Assembly: GCF_031426495.1 (NCBI RefSeq)
Contig: NZ_JANPLK010000051.1
Coordinates: 100,534-164,533, forward strand
Direction of reading: 5' to 3'
DNA from: Gemmatimonas sp.
Lineage (GTDB): Bacteria > Gemmatimonadota > Gemmatimonadetes > Gemmatimonadales > Gemmatimonadaceae
DNA: 64,000 nucleotides
Shown: positions 51,342 to 59,296 of the stretch, one piece after another
How the letters are laid out: every line of letters starts with the position of its first letter
Numbering within the stretch: the first letter of the stretch is position 1
Notes under the pieces: generated by a model
What the model saw: only the letters and a program-made list of their open reading frames with translations
What the model was told of the DNA's origin: nothing
The model's database searches: none
Made by a program: the position numbers and the translations under genes

Positions 51342-52481
51342 ATCCGCCCCACCCGCGCGCCCTTTCCCCTCCCGTTTCGCCCGGTACAACGCCGCATCCG
51401 CTCTTCCCATCCACGCTTCCACGCCTTCGCCGCCGTGGTACGAGGCGTAGCCGACGCTCGCGCTCAGCGCTGGTGCGTCAGCAGCGAACGGAGGGCCTGT
51501 TTCTGCGATCTTCTGCACCAGGCGTTCCGCCAGTCGTCCGGCCACGTTGGCGTTGGTATTCGTGAGAATGACCACGAACTCGTCGCCGCCGATGCGGCAG
51601 ATGACGTCGGAATCTCCCAAGAAGACGCGGGTCAACGTGTCGGCCGTGGTCTGCAACGTGGCGTCACCGGCGGAGTGCCCGTAGCCATCATTGATCTGCT
51701 TCAGGTGATCGAGATCGACCAGCACGAGCGATACGGGCGCGCGATTGAGCGTATGCATCTGCACCGCGCGTTGGGCGGCGCGTTCGAAGCGCTTGCGGTT
51801 GCCGAGTCCGGTGAGGGGGTCGGTTTCGCTTTCGCGCTTGGCCTCTTCGAGCTGAGAGCCCAACTGGTCGATACGTTCGGCCAGCATGCCGTACGCGACC
51901 TGCTGTGTATCGCGGCGGGTGCGCGAGATGTCGGTGATCGCCGAGATCGCCTGCAGCACTTCGTCTTTCACGGCGTGCGTCTCGAGGCCATGAATGGCGG
52001 TTTGCACGCGGGTGATCTGCACCGACGTGGCTTCATCGGCGTGCAGATCGGCCTGCGCCACCGTGTGCACGCGCTCCACGCAGGCCCACAGCGCATCACG
52101 CAAATCGGACAGCGCCGACTCCACATAGCGCTTCTCCCGCCGACGATGGTCGGTCAGCGCCCGGGCAGCGCCCCGGTAATCGCGCTCGGCGGCACTCAAC
52201 GACCCGCGCGACTCGCCCGCCGAGAGCGGAACACCGAGCACCGTGTGGCGACGCCACCGCTCGAGCTCTTCCCCCGCCTCGCTCGACGACACGTCGGGCA
52301 GATCGAAGCTCCCCTGCGCGTACGCCGACAGCACCTGCCCGAAGGCGTCGAGCAGCGGCGCGAGGTCGAACGCCTCGTCGGCGGTGGCCACCGCTGATGC
52401 GGCCGTCGCTGAGACGGCCGTCGGTGCGACGGGTGACGGGACGACAGCTGGGCGATCGGCGGCAGAACGACGGAATAGCAT
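51339..52481 (-). CDS. GGDEF diguanylate cyclase
   Basis: 380 residues. An N-terminal helical region (about residues 35-200, no recognised sensor) is followed by a GGDEF domain: ESETDPLTGLGNRKRFERAA, LVLVDLDHLKQINDGYGHSAGD and ICRIGGDEFVVILTN. The active motif is intact, so c-di-GMP synthesis is expected. The product-inhibition site RxxD five residues ahead of GGDEF reads GDSD, so it is probably missing. The C-terminus ends at array H. Divergent from dppB. Confidence 0.92.
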   Translation of the reverse strand: MLFRRSAADRPAVVPSPVAPTAVSATAASAVATADEAFDLAPLLDAFGQVLSAYAQGSFDLPDVSSSEAGEELERWRRHTVLGVPLSAGESRGSLSAAERDYRGAARALTDHRRREKRYVESALSDLRDALWACVERVHTVAQADLHADEATSVQITRVQTAIHGLETHAVKDEVLQAISAITDISRTRRDTQQVAYGMLAERIDQLGSQLEEAKRESETDPLTGLGNRKRFERAAQRAVQMHTLNRAPVSLVLVDLDHLKQINDGYGHSAGDATLQTTADTLTRVFLGDSDVICRIGGDEFVVILTNTNANVAGRLAERLVQKIAETGPPFAADAPALSASVGYASYHGGEGVEAWMGRADAALYRAKREGKGRAGGAD

Positions 52482-52579
52482 GAAGGCGACGAGGAAGTGA
52501 ATCGGATGGTCCCCGGCGACAGGCGCGGGAAGTGGTCAAGAGTATCGGCCCGACTCCCACGGGGATTAATGTTGCTGAC

Positions 52580-53497
52580 ATGCTGTCGCTGCTCGCCCGT
52601 CGCCTCTTGCTCTCCCTGCCCACGTTGGCCGGGGTGCTGATCGTCGTGTTCCTCCTGCTCTATGTCGCGCCGGGGGACCCGGTGCAGGCCATGGTCGGGG
52701 AACGCGCCGACCCGGCCACGATCGCGCGGCTCCGGGCCGAACTTCGCCTCGACGACCCCCTCCCGGCGCAGTTCTTCCACTATGCCAGCGGCGTACTGCA
52801 GGGTGACCTTGGCCGATCCTACGTCACCAATCGCCCGATCATCAGCGACATCGCCGAGCGCTTTCCGCGCACGCTGCTGCTGGCCACGGCGGCCATGCTG
52901 CTGGCCACGATCAGCGGCGTCACCATCGGCGTGCTCGCCGCCGTACGCCCCAACGGCTGGTTCGACCGCCTCGCGCTCGCCACGACGTACCTCGGGATTT
53001 CCTTCCCCGTGTACTGGATCGGCCTGCTGCTGATCGTCCTCTTCGCGGTCACCCTGCGCTGGCTGCCGGCCTCGGGCTACGGTCGCATCGAGTTTCTGAT
53101 CCTCCCGGCGCTGGCGCTGGGCTCGCGCTCCATCGCCTACCTCGCCCGCGTGACTCGTTCCTCGATGCTCGAGGTGTTGGGCGCCGACTTCGTGCGTACG
53201 GCCCGCGCCAAAGGACTGACGGAATCCGGCGTGATCATCCGCCACGCCCTGCGCAACGCGCTGATTCCCGTGATCACGGTGATCGGTCTCGACTTCGGCG
53301 CCTACCTCACCGGCAGCATCCTCACCGAAACGATCTTCAGCTGGCCGGGCATCGGCCGCTACGTGGTCATGGCGATCGCACGACGCGACCTCCCGGCCGT
53401 ACAGGGCGCCGTGCTCTTTCTGTCGGTCGTGTTCGTGCTGGTCAATCTGGTGACCGATCTCGCGTACCAAAAAGCCGATCCGCGGGTGCGGGCCTAG
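52580..53497 (+). CDS. Peptide ABC transporter permease, DppB/OppB type
   Basis: 305-residue inner-membrane permease. First helix LLLSLPTLAGVLIVVFLLLYVAPGDPVQAM, then the DppB-type PLPAQFFHYASGVLQGDLGRSYV loop, five more helices and the EAA loop (EVLGADFVRTARAKGLTESGVIIRHALRNALIPVI in parts). It ends IGRYVVMAIARRDLPAVQGAVLFLSVVFVLVN and DLAYQKADPRVR, the family C-terminus. The start at 52580 is chosen because the family begins there. Partner candidates are the SBP (49096) and DppC (3762). The stop is 44 nt before hairpin I. Confidence 0.92.
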   Translation: MLSLLARRLLLSLPTLAGVLIVVFLLLYVAPGDPVQAMVGERADPATIARLRAELRLDDPLPAQFFHYASGVLQGDLGRSYVTNRPIISDIAERFPRTLLLATAAMLLATISGVTIGVLAAVRPNGWFDRLALATTYLGISFPVYWIGLLLIVLFAVTLRWLPASGYGRIEFLILPALALGSRSIAYLARVTRSSMLEVLGADFVRTARAKGLTESGVIIRHALRNALIPVITVIGLDFGAYLTGSILTETIFSWPGIGRYVVMAIARRDLPAVQGAVLFLSVVFVLVNLVTDLAYQKADPRVRA

Positions 53498-53541
53498 TTC
53501 GGGTGCTCCGCCGTAGGCGCCGTGTGTGTGGATAGCCCGTA

Positions 53542-53656
53542 GTTCACGCGAAGCTCGCGAAGGGCGCGAAGGGCGCGAAGAACAGCAAAACAATTTTCGT
53601 TTTTGCTTTTGCAGTTCTTCGCGTGCCTTCGCGTTCTTCGCGAGCTTCGCGTGAAC
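53542..53656. repeat. Inverted repeat I (9-bp GCGAAG units)
   Basis: Left arm GTTCACGCGAAGCTCGCGAA followed by CGCGAAGGG units (53542-53583). Right arm (53614-53656) ends with the exact complement TTCGCGAGCTTCGCGTGAAC. A T/A-rich loop of about 30 nt lies between. The arm next to dppB is transcribed as a strong hairpin; the other side borders the reductase pseudogene. Confidence 0.92.
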
Positions 53657-53689
53657 CAGCGATCCCTCAACGACCAATAAAACTCCCCG

Positions 53690-54110
53690 CAAGCACTCCA
53701 GCCGGCACTCAGTCGTCCTTCTGCCCGAACACCGCCAAGTGCGACGAGTGCCCCGGCGCGACCGGTTTCGATGGCCGTGTTAACCTTGATCTCGTCCTTC
53801 TCGATGTCGAGGCCCCACTCCAGCAACGTGCCGAGGTCGGATACGTAGCCGAGCATCGGGAGCACGAGCGTGACCGACTTGGCCTTGTCGCGCAGCTGCG
53901 CGCACCAGTCGAAGGCCGAGTCACCACCACCGATGATCAGCACATCCCGACCGCGATTCGATGCCGGCGGGGATTACTACGGCGCGCGTCGGGGAACGGT
54001 CCGTTTCCGTGCCCAGCACCAAGTGTCCGTCCTCGTGCTCGAGGCCGACCACGCGCTGCCCCAGGTGTTCGAGATAACGGCGGAGTATGGGGTAGGGAGT
54101 ATGGGGTAGG
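53690..54110 (-). pseudogene. Remnant of TrxR-like ferredoxin-NADP+ reductase
   Basis: Read on the minus strand, two frames together resemble a TrxR-like flavin oxidoreductase. One frame has YLEHLGQRVVGLEHEDGHLVL and TRAVVIPAGIES, the middle FAD-domain. The next frame has VLIIGGGDSAFDWCAQLRDKAKSVTLVLP, the NADP-binding loop, then runs straight into GYVSDLGTLLEWGLDIEKDEIKVNTAIETG, normally about 90 residues further on. This indicates a frameshift near 53945 and an internal deletion. The N-terminal FAD domain and C-terminus are missing, and array J and hairpin I sit at its two ends. A sequencing error alone would not explain the missing middle. Confidence 0.8.
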
Positions 54111-54163
54111 GGGTCAAACAACCGAACGACTCCGTACCCCCTACCCCCTACTCCCTACTCCGC
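54081..54163. repeat. Heptamer inverted array J (GTAGGGG family)
   Basis: Left arm GGAGTAT, GGGGTAG, GGAGTAT, GGGGTAG as 7-bp units. Right arm GTACCCC, CTACCCC, CTACTCC, CTACTCC. Both are exact heptads and complementary in type. It lies between the reductase remnant and the adenosyltransferase promoter. Family of arrays C and E. Confidence 0.9.
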
Positions 54164-54179
54164 TGTCGTCCATCTCGCG

Positions 54180-54185
54180 TATAAT
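54180..54185 (+). promoter_or_regulatory. Perfect -10 box (TATAAT) for leaderless adenosyltransferase gene
   Basis: TATAAT ends 5 nt before the ATG at 54191, so transcription would start at about the start codon. It is the clearest leaderless case in the window. Confidence 0.6.
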
Positions 54186-54190
54186 GCGGA

Positions 54191-54736
54191 ATGAAGATCT
54201 ACACCCGAGCAGGTGACGAGGGCGCGACCGCCCTCTTTGGTGGCGGCAAGGTTGGCAAGGACCATCCCCGCGTCGAAGCGTACGGCGACGTGGACGAACT
54301 CAATGCCTCACTCGGTCTGGCGCGATCGATCGACATGATGCCCCGTATCGACGAAGTGCTCGTGCCCGTGCAGCGCGATCTCTTCGCCATCGGCGCGCTG
54401 TTGGCGACTCCCGATCATGAGAAGATGAAGGAGCAGCTCAGCAAGGCTCGCATCGACGAGCAGCGCATCGAGGAGCTCGAGCGGGCGATCGATGCCTGTG
54501 AGGCGGAGCTCGAGCCGCTGCGCAGCTTCATCATTCCCGGGGGCACGCCCAAGGCGGCCGCACTGCATGTGGCGCGCACCGTGTGTCGGCGGGCCGAGCG
54601 TCGCGTGGTGCATCTCGCGGCCGATATCGAACTGCCGGCCATGGTGGTGGTGTATCTCAACCGCCTGTCCGATCTCCTGTTCATGCTTGCCCGCGTCGCC
54701 AACAAGCGTGCGGGTGCGGGCGAGGTGACCTGGTAG
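54191..54736 (+). CDS. Cob(I)alamin adenosyltransferase, PduO type
   Basis: 181 residues, an ATP:cob(I)alamin adenosyltransferase that makes adenosylcobalamin. MKIYTRAGDEGATALFGGGK is the ATP-binding N-terminal loop, followed by PRVEAYGDVDELNASLGLARS. The C-terminal signature RRAERRVVHLAADIELPAMVVVYLNRLSDLLFMLARVANK, with Arg and Asn residues lining the corrinoid pocket, is typical. Its TAG overlaps the aroB GTG (TAGTG). Confidence 0.93.
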   Translation: MKIYTRAGDEGATALFGGGKVGKDHPRVEAYGDVDELNASLGLARSIDMMPRIDEVLVPVQRDLFAIGALLATPDHEKMKEQLSKARIDEQRIEELERAIDACEAELEPLRSFIIPGGTPKAAALHVARTVCRRAERRVVHLAADIELPAMVVVYLNRLSDLLFMLARVANKRAGAGEVTW

Positions 54737-55842
54737 TGGGCGGCGCGCCCCCCGACGCGCTCCAACTGCCGCTGCCGTATCCGGTCTACTGCCGGGCCGG
54801 CGTGCGGCAGGCCATCGGGGAGATTGCGCGCCTCGCCGCCCCTTCGCATCGCGTCGCCGTCATCAGCGACACCGCCGTGGCGCGCCTGCATGGTGAAGCC
54901 ATCGCGGCCCAGTTCCCGGCCGACAGCACTCGGCTGTTCACCATTCCACCCGGTGAGCAGGAGAAGACGCGGGCCCGCTGGGCCGAACTCACCGACGCCC
55001 TGCTGGAATGGGGCGCGGGACGCGATACCACCGTCATCGCCGTCGGCGGCGGCGTGATCGGCGACCTCGCCGGCTTCGTCGCGTCGACATACATGCGCGG
55101 GCTCCCCGTCGTGCAGGTGCCGACCACGCTGCTGGCGATGGTCGACGCGTCGGTGGGGGGCAAGACCGCCGTCGATACCCCCTTCGGCAAGAACCTGGTC
55201 GGCGCGTTCCATAACCCGTCGGCAGTGGTCATCGACCCCGACGTGCTCGCTACGCTCCCCGCCGACGTGCTGCGCAGCGGGCTGGCCGAAATGATCAAGC
55301 ACGGCGTCATCGCCGACGCGTCCTACTTCGACGCCGTCCTCCGGTTCGCCGGCGCCGTCCGTGATCACGGCGCACAGGCCCCGGACTTCGCCGCCACGAT
55401 CACGACACTGATCACCGGCAGCGTGCGCATCAAGGCGGAAGTCGTCGCTGAAGACACCCGCGAAGGCGGCCTGCGTCAGATCCTGAACTTCGGCCACACC
55501 ATCGCCCACGCCGTGGAGCGGGTGCTCAACTTCGAGCTCCTCCACGGCGACGCCGTCGCGATGGGGATGGTGGCCGAAGCCCGCATCGCCGAGTCGATCG
55601 GACTGGCGGGGCCGGGACTCGCCGTCGCCATCGCCGACGCCGTGGAGAGCGCAGGTCTCCCCTCCCTCCTCCCCGCCGGCATCAGCCTCGACGACATCAT
55701 CACGGCCACCCACGGCGACAAGAAGGCGCGCGCAGGTTCCGCCCGCTACTCCCTCCCCCGCGGCATCGGCGAAATGGAAGCCGCCGAGGGCACATGGGCG
55801 GTCGCGGTGAGCGACGAACAGGTCGGCTCAGCGCTCAGTTAA
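54736..55842 (+). CDS. aroB: 3-dehydroquinate synthase
   Basis: 368 residues from the GTG at 54736 overlapping the upstream stop. It converts DAHP to 3-dehydroquinate, the second shikimate step. Motifs: VAVISDTAVARLHG, IPPGEQEKTRARW, VIAVGGGVIGDLAGFVASTYMRGLPVVQVPTTLLAMVDASVGGKT, LRSGLAEMIKHGVIAD and LNFGHTIAHAVE with the zinc-binding histidines. The Glu, His and His metal ligands are present. The final TAA is the first element of array K. Confidence 0.96.
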   Translation: MGGAPPDALQLPLPYPVYCRAGVRQAIGEIARLAAPSHRVAVISDTAVARLHGEAIAAQFPADSTRLFTIPPGEQEKTRARWAELTDALLEWGAGRDTTVIAVGGGVIGDLAGFVASTYMRGLPVVQVPTTLLAMVDASVGGKTAVDTPFGKNLVGAFHNPSAVVIDPDVLATLPADVLRSGLAEMIKHGVIADASYFDAVLRFAGAVRDHGAQAPDFAATITTLITGSVRIKAEVVAEDTREGGLRQILNFGHTIAHAVERVLNFELLHGDAVAMGMVAEARIAESIGLAGPGLAVAIADAVESAGLPSLLPAGISLDDIITATHGDKKARAGSARYSLPRGIGEMEAAEGTWAVAVSDEQVGSALS

Positions 55843-56020
55843 GCCCATGGCCCACGGCCCATGGCTCACGGTCCATGGCCCATGGCTCACGGCCCACGGC
55901 TCACGGCCCATGGCTCACGGCCCATGGCCTTTTTAGGGGAGCTTTGGGCTTTGAGCTTTTGGGCTTTGGGCTGTGGGCTGTCAGCTATGGGCTATCAGCT
56001 ATGGGCTATCAGCCATGGGG
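55840..56020. repeat. Heptamer inverted array K (GGGCNNT family); gap before sigma gene
   Basis: The left arm (55843-55930) is twelve 7-bp C-rich units (GCCCATG, GCTCACG, GCCCACG). A T-rich junction (TTTTTAGGGGA) is followed by a right arm to about 56020 with GGGCTTT, GGGCTGT and TCAGCTA/TGGGCTA units. The gap from aroB to the sigma factor is 427 nt; its second half, 56021-56269, has no ORF that I trust and holds only the promoter candidate below. Same family as B and F. Confidence 0.9.
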
Positions 56021-56172
56021 TGTGTGGCGCCGCCGCAACGCCGTACAGCACAGCTCCCTTCCAAACCATGAGATAGCCGTCACGAACGTGACATTCAACC
56101 CGAACACTGGCGCGATGCCGTCCTTAAACTGTCACGTAAATGCCAGAATTACGCGCCTAGCAAAGATTTTCA

Positions 56173-56202
56173 TTGACCGCTCAGTATCCCGCCATTATCG
56201 TG
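56173..56202 (+). promoter_or_regulatory. Weak candidate promoter of the sigma factor gene
   Basis: TTGACC at 56173-56178 followed by a TATCGT near 56197, spacing about 18 nt. The GAGGGCG before the ATG at 56270 may act as Shine-Dalgarno. The -10 match is poor. Confidence 0.35.
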
Positions 56203-56269
56203 GCGTTCCCACCCCCTGACTGGGCCGCGTCTGGACCCGGTCGATAAGGCACATGTTCGGCGAGGGCGT

Positions 56270-57178
56270 ATGCAGGCAGCTGCCGCGACCAGGACCACCG
56301 AGGCCCGCTCCAAGGGCTTTTTCCGTTCCTCCCCTTCCACCGCCTTCGATCAATACCTCCACGACATACAAAAGCTTCCCCTGATCACGGACGCCGCCGA
56401 AGAGCGTAGGCTCGCTCGGCTCGCCCAAAAGGGAGATGAGGCCGCCGCCGAGCGCCTCGTGACCGCGAACCTCCGGTTCGTGATCAGCTACGTGAAGAAG
56501 TATCAAGGACACGGCCTCGATCTCTCCGAACTCGTCGCCATCGGCAACGAGGGCCTCCTCAAGGCGGTCCGGAAGTTCGATCCCGATCAGGGCGTCAAGT
56601 TCATCTCCTACGCCGTGTGGTGGGTGCGCCAAGCCGTCCTCAAGGCACTGGCTGAGCAGACGCGAAGCGTCCGTATCCCGCTCAACCAGAACTCCCAGCT
56701 CATCCGCATGGCTCGCGGTGAGATGGTGCTCAATCAGGTGCTCAATCGCGAGCCCACGGATGCCGAGATGGCCAAGCTCCTCCAGGAGCCCATCGAGCAG
56801 ATCCGCAATGCCCGCCAGATCACCAGCACCGAAGTCTCCCTCGACGCCCCCATCGATCGTCAGGATCGCGAGGCGTCCACCCTCGGCGAACGCTTCGCCG
56901 GCGAGACGCACACCGATATCGAAGAAGGCACCGACTTTCGCCTCATGCGGGAGTTCATCGATCGCGTGTTCCGGAAGTACCTCACGCCGCGCGAACGCAA
57001 GATCCTGTATCTGTATTACGGACTCGATGAAGGGGCAGAAGCCATGACCCTCGAGCGCATCGGCGCCCTCATGGGCGTCACGCGCGAACGGATCCGCCAG
57101 ATTCGCGAGCGGGCCTTCGAAAAGCTCCGCGAGTCGCCCGATGGACGCGCCCTTGCCGGATTCTGGGGCGCCGCCTGA
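56270..57178 (+). CDS. RNA polymerase sigma factor, SigA/RpoD-like (group 1/2)
   Basis: 302 residues of the sigma-70 family. Region 1.2 (STAFDQYLHDIQKLPLITDAAEERRLARLA), region 2 (LVTANLRFVISYVKKYQGHGLDLSELVAIGNEGLLKAVRKFDPDQGVKFISYAVWWVRQAVLKAL in parts; aromatic WWVRQA for -10 melting), region 3 and region 4 (LTPRERKILYLYYGLDEG, LERIGALMGVTRERIRQIRERAFEKLR). There is no region 1.1, and it is short, so it may be a group 2 sigma or a small primary sigma. Followed by a strong terminator. Confidence 0.92.
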   Translation: MQAAAATRTTEARSKGFFRSSPSTAFDQYLHDIQKLPLITDAAEERRLARLAQKGDEAAAERLVTANLRFVISYVKKYQGHGLDLSELVAIGNEGLLKAVRKFDPDQGVKFISYAVWWVRQAVLKALAEQTRSVRIPLNQNSQLIRMARGEMVLNQVLNREPTDAEMAKLLQEPIEQIRNARQITSTEVSLDAPIDRQDREASTLGERFAGETHTDIEEGTDFRLMREFIDRVFRKYLTPRERKILYLYYGLDEGAEAMTLERIGALMGVTRERIRQIRERAFEKLRESPDGRALAGFWGAA

Positions 57179-57235
57179 ACTAGGACTCGCAGTACAGAAT
57201 CGCCGGTCTAACAAGTGCAGTAGTAGCTTTTGCGG

Positions 57236-57273
57236 CGGGTGTTCGTATTCATACGAACACCCGTTCGTTTTTT
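57236..57273 (+). terminator. Rho-independent terminator after sigma factor gene
   Basis: Perfect 13-bp stem CGGGTGTTCGTAT (57236-57248), 2-nt TC loop, ATACGAACACCCG (57251-57263), followed after GTTC-G by a run of six T (57268-57273). A textbook intrinsic terminator. It ends the sigma transcript about 95 nt after its stop. Confidence 0.92.
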
Positions 57274-57297
57274 CTCCCGGTCTTCCTGGAGCTGCTG

Positions 57298-57678
57298 TTG
57301 CCTCGCGTCCTGATCGTTGACGACGAACCGGGCATCCGCTTCGCATTGAAGCGCTGGTTCGAGCGTCAACACTGGACTGTCTCCGAAGCCGGAGATGGCC
57401 AGACTGCCATTACCGAACTGCTGGCGAGTGACGATACCGGCGAGAGCCGCGTTGACCTCGTGATTTGCGATCTGCACCTCCCGCTGCTGTCCGGGGAGGA
57501 GCTGCTTCGCACACTCATGGTCAGCCGTCCGGCGATCGCCGCACGCGTGATTCTGTCCACCGGCGATGCCGTCTCCGACGCCGCCCCAGACAGCGCCCTC
57601 GCGATTCACCCGCACGTGTTGCAGAAGCCGTTCGAACTCAACACGCTGAAAGCGCTCGTCACCTCCATCGTCAGCTAG
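57298..57678 (+). CDS. Single-domain response regulator
   Basis: 126 residues from a TTG start, preceded by GGAG 6 nt upstream. CheY-like receiver: VLIVDDEPGIRFAL (acidic pair), phospho-Asp in LVICDLHLPLLSG, Thr in ILSTGDA and Lys in LQKPFELNTLKAL. No output domain, so it acts by protein interaction, perhaps with a separate kinase such as the one at 38227. It follows the terminator closely; no promoter of its own is obvious. Confidence 0.9.
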   Translation: MPRVLIVDDEPGIRFALKRWFERQHWTVSEAGDGQTAITELLASDDTGESRVDLVICDLHLPLLSGEELLRTLMVSRPAIAARVILSTGDAVSDAAPDSALAIHPHVLQKPFELNTLKALVTSIVS

Positions 57679-57695
57679 TTCCGCGCGCGGGCCGC

Positions 57696-57701
57696 TATCT
57701 T
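57696..57701 (+). promoter_or_regulatory. Putative -10 box for leaderless glcD mRNA
   Basis: TATCTT ends 5 nt before the ATG at 57707. Same spacing rule as the adenosyltransferase and four-helix-bundle genes. Confidence 0.5.
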
Positions 57702-57706
57702 TCGGC

Positions 57707-59119
57707 ATGCGCGATGCTCTGCTCGCCACGCTCTCCGCCATCGTAGGCCCTCGCTGGGTGAAATCACGCGCGCCCGAACTCGTCGCGTATGACGCCGACG
57801 GGCTCCCGGGATATCGTGCGCTGCCCAACCTCGCCGTCTTTCCCGGCACGCAGGGCGAAGTCGCCGCCGTTGTCCGCGCACTCGCGAGCGCGAATGTGTC
57901 GTTCGTGCCGCGTGGCGCCGGTACCGGACTCTCCGGCGGTGCACTAGCCAACGATGTCGTACTGCTCGGCCTCAATCGTCTCACACAGATTCTCCGCGTC
58001 GATCCGGTAAATCGCATCGCCGTGGTCGAACCGGGCGTGGTGAACGCAAAGTTGTCGCGCGCCGTGGCGCCGTATGGATTGCAGTACGCTCCCGATCCCT
58101 CAAGCCAGAGCGTCTGCACGATCGGCGGCAACGTGGCCGAGAATGCCGGCGGACCGCACTGTCTCAAGTACGGCGTCACGCTCAATCATGTCGTCGAGTG
58201 TCTGGTCATCCTTCCCGACGGCCGTTTCATTCGCGCGGGCTCGGCCTTCGGCGAGTCCGATGAATACGACCTGCTCGGCCTGTTCGTCGGCAGTGAAGGC
58301 TGCTTCGGTGTCGCGACCGAAATCACGGTGCGACTCGTACCACTGCCCGACCGCGTGCATACGATGCTCGCCGACTTCCCGAGTGTGAACGCTGCCGCGC
58401 GCGCGGTGTCACGCATCGTGGCCACCGGTATCGTGCCTGCCGCGCTCGAGATGATGGACAACGCCACCATTCGCGCCGTCGAAGCCTCGATCTACGCCGC
58501 CGGCTACCCCACCGACGCCGCCGCCGTACTGCTATGCGAAGTCGATGGCATCGCCGACGGACTCGACGAAGACGTGGCGATCATTCGCGAGTGCTGCATG
58601 GCATCGGGCGCCCGCAACGTGCTGGTGGCCACCACCGAAGCCGATCGCGTCCGCCTGTGGCAAGGACGCAAGAAAGCCTTCGGCGCCATGGGCCGCATCG
58701 CCCCGTCGCTGGTCGTGCAGGACGCCGTCGTGCCGCGCACGCGCTTGCCCGATGTGCTCGAAACGATTCACGAGATTGCCACGCGCCACAACGTGCAGGT
58801 GTGCAACGTATTTCACGCCGGCGACGGCAACCTGCACCCTAATATTCCCTACGACGCGAATGACGCCGATGCGTCGGCCCGCGTGCACGCCGCGATGTCG
58901 GAGATCATGCTCGCCTGCATTGCCGCCGGCGGCACCATCACCGGCGAACACGGCGTCGGTCTCGACAAGCTGCCGTACATGGAAAGCCTGTTCAGCGCCG
59001 AATCACTGTCGGCGATGTGCACCATCCGCGACGTCTTCGATCCGGCGCGGCGCGCCAATCCGGGCAAGGTCGTGCCGGTGCATAGCTGCAAAGAATGGCG
59101 CGGGGGCAACCGTGCTTAA
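57707..59119 (+). CDS. glcD: Glycolate oxidase subunit GlcD (FAD-linked oxidase)
   Basis: 470 residues of the VAO/PCMH family. FAD-binding stretches are PRGAGTGLSGGALANDVVL, PDPSSQSVCTIGGNVAENAGGPHCLKYG and GLFVGSEGCFGVATEITVRL. The C-terminal oxidase domain has VCNVFHAGDGNLHPNI (His) and TITGEHGVGLDKLPYM. It oxidises glycolate (or D-lactate) to glyoxylate (or pyruvate) as the catalytic subunit of GlcDEF. glcE is 177 nt downstream; that gap holds short palindromes but no ORF. Confidence 0.93.
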   Translation: MRDALLATLSAIVGPRWVKSRAPELVAYDADGLPGYRALPNLAVFPGTQGEVAAVVRALASANVSFVPRGAGTGLSGGALANDVVLLGLNRLTQILRVDPVNRIAVVEPGVVNAKLSRAVAPYGLQYAPDPSSQSVCTIGGNVAENAGGPHCLKYGVTLNHVVECLVILPDGRFIRAGSAFGESDEYDLLGLFVGSEGCFGVATEITVRLVPLPDRVHTMLADFPSVNAAARAVSRIVATGIVPAALEMMDNATIRAVEASIYAAGYPTDAAAVLLCEVDGIADGLDEDVAIIRECCMASGARNVLVATTEADRVRLWQGRKKAFGAMGRIAPSLVVQDAVVPRTRLPDVLETIHEIATRHNVQVCNVFHAGDGNLHPNIPYDANDADASARVHAAMSEIMLACIAAGGTITGEHGVGLDKLPYMESLFSAESLSAMCTIRDVFDPARRANPGKVVPVHSCKEWRGGNRA

Positions 59120-59296
59120 TCACACCGGAAGCAATTTAGAGGCGAACGTGTATTCGACGAGCGGAAGCGGTGCTTCCGGCACGATGCACACATTCTTAAA
59201 TGTGCGATCTCCTCGCCGCGGTGATTCCCCCCGCCCCACACACGTTGGCCCCCAAGCAGCTTCCCTCGTGAAGTCACACCGTGGCGACCGCGGCTG

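Noticed and set aside
57237..57273. Another repeat array
   Set aside because: A single perfect stem with T-run, no internal period; called as an intrinsic terminator.
59120..59296. Small gene between glcD and glcE
   Set aside because: The stretch has short palindromes (GGAAGC/GCTTCC, CACATT/AATGTG) but no convincing frame with a start and coding pattern.
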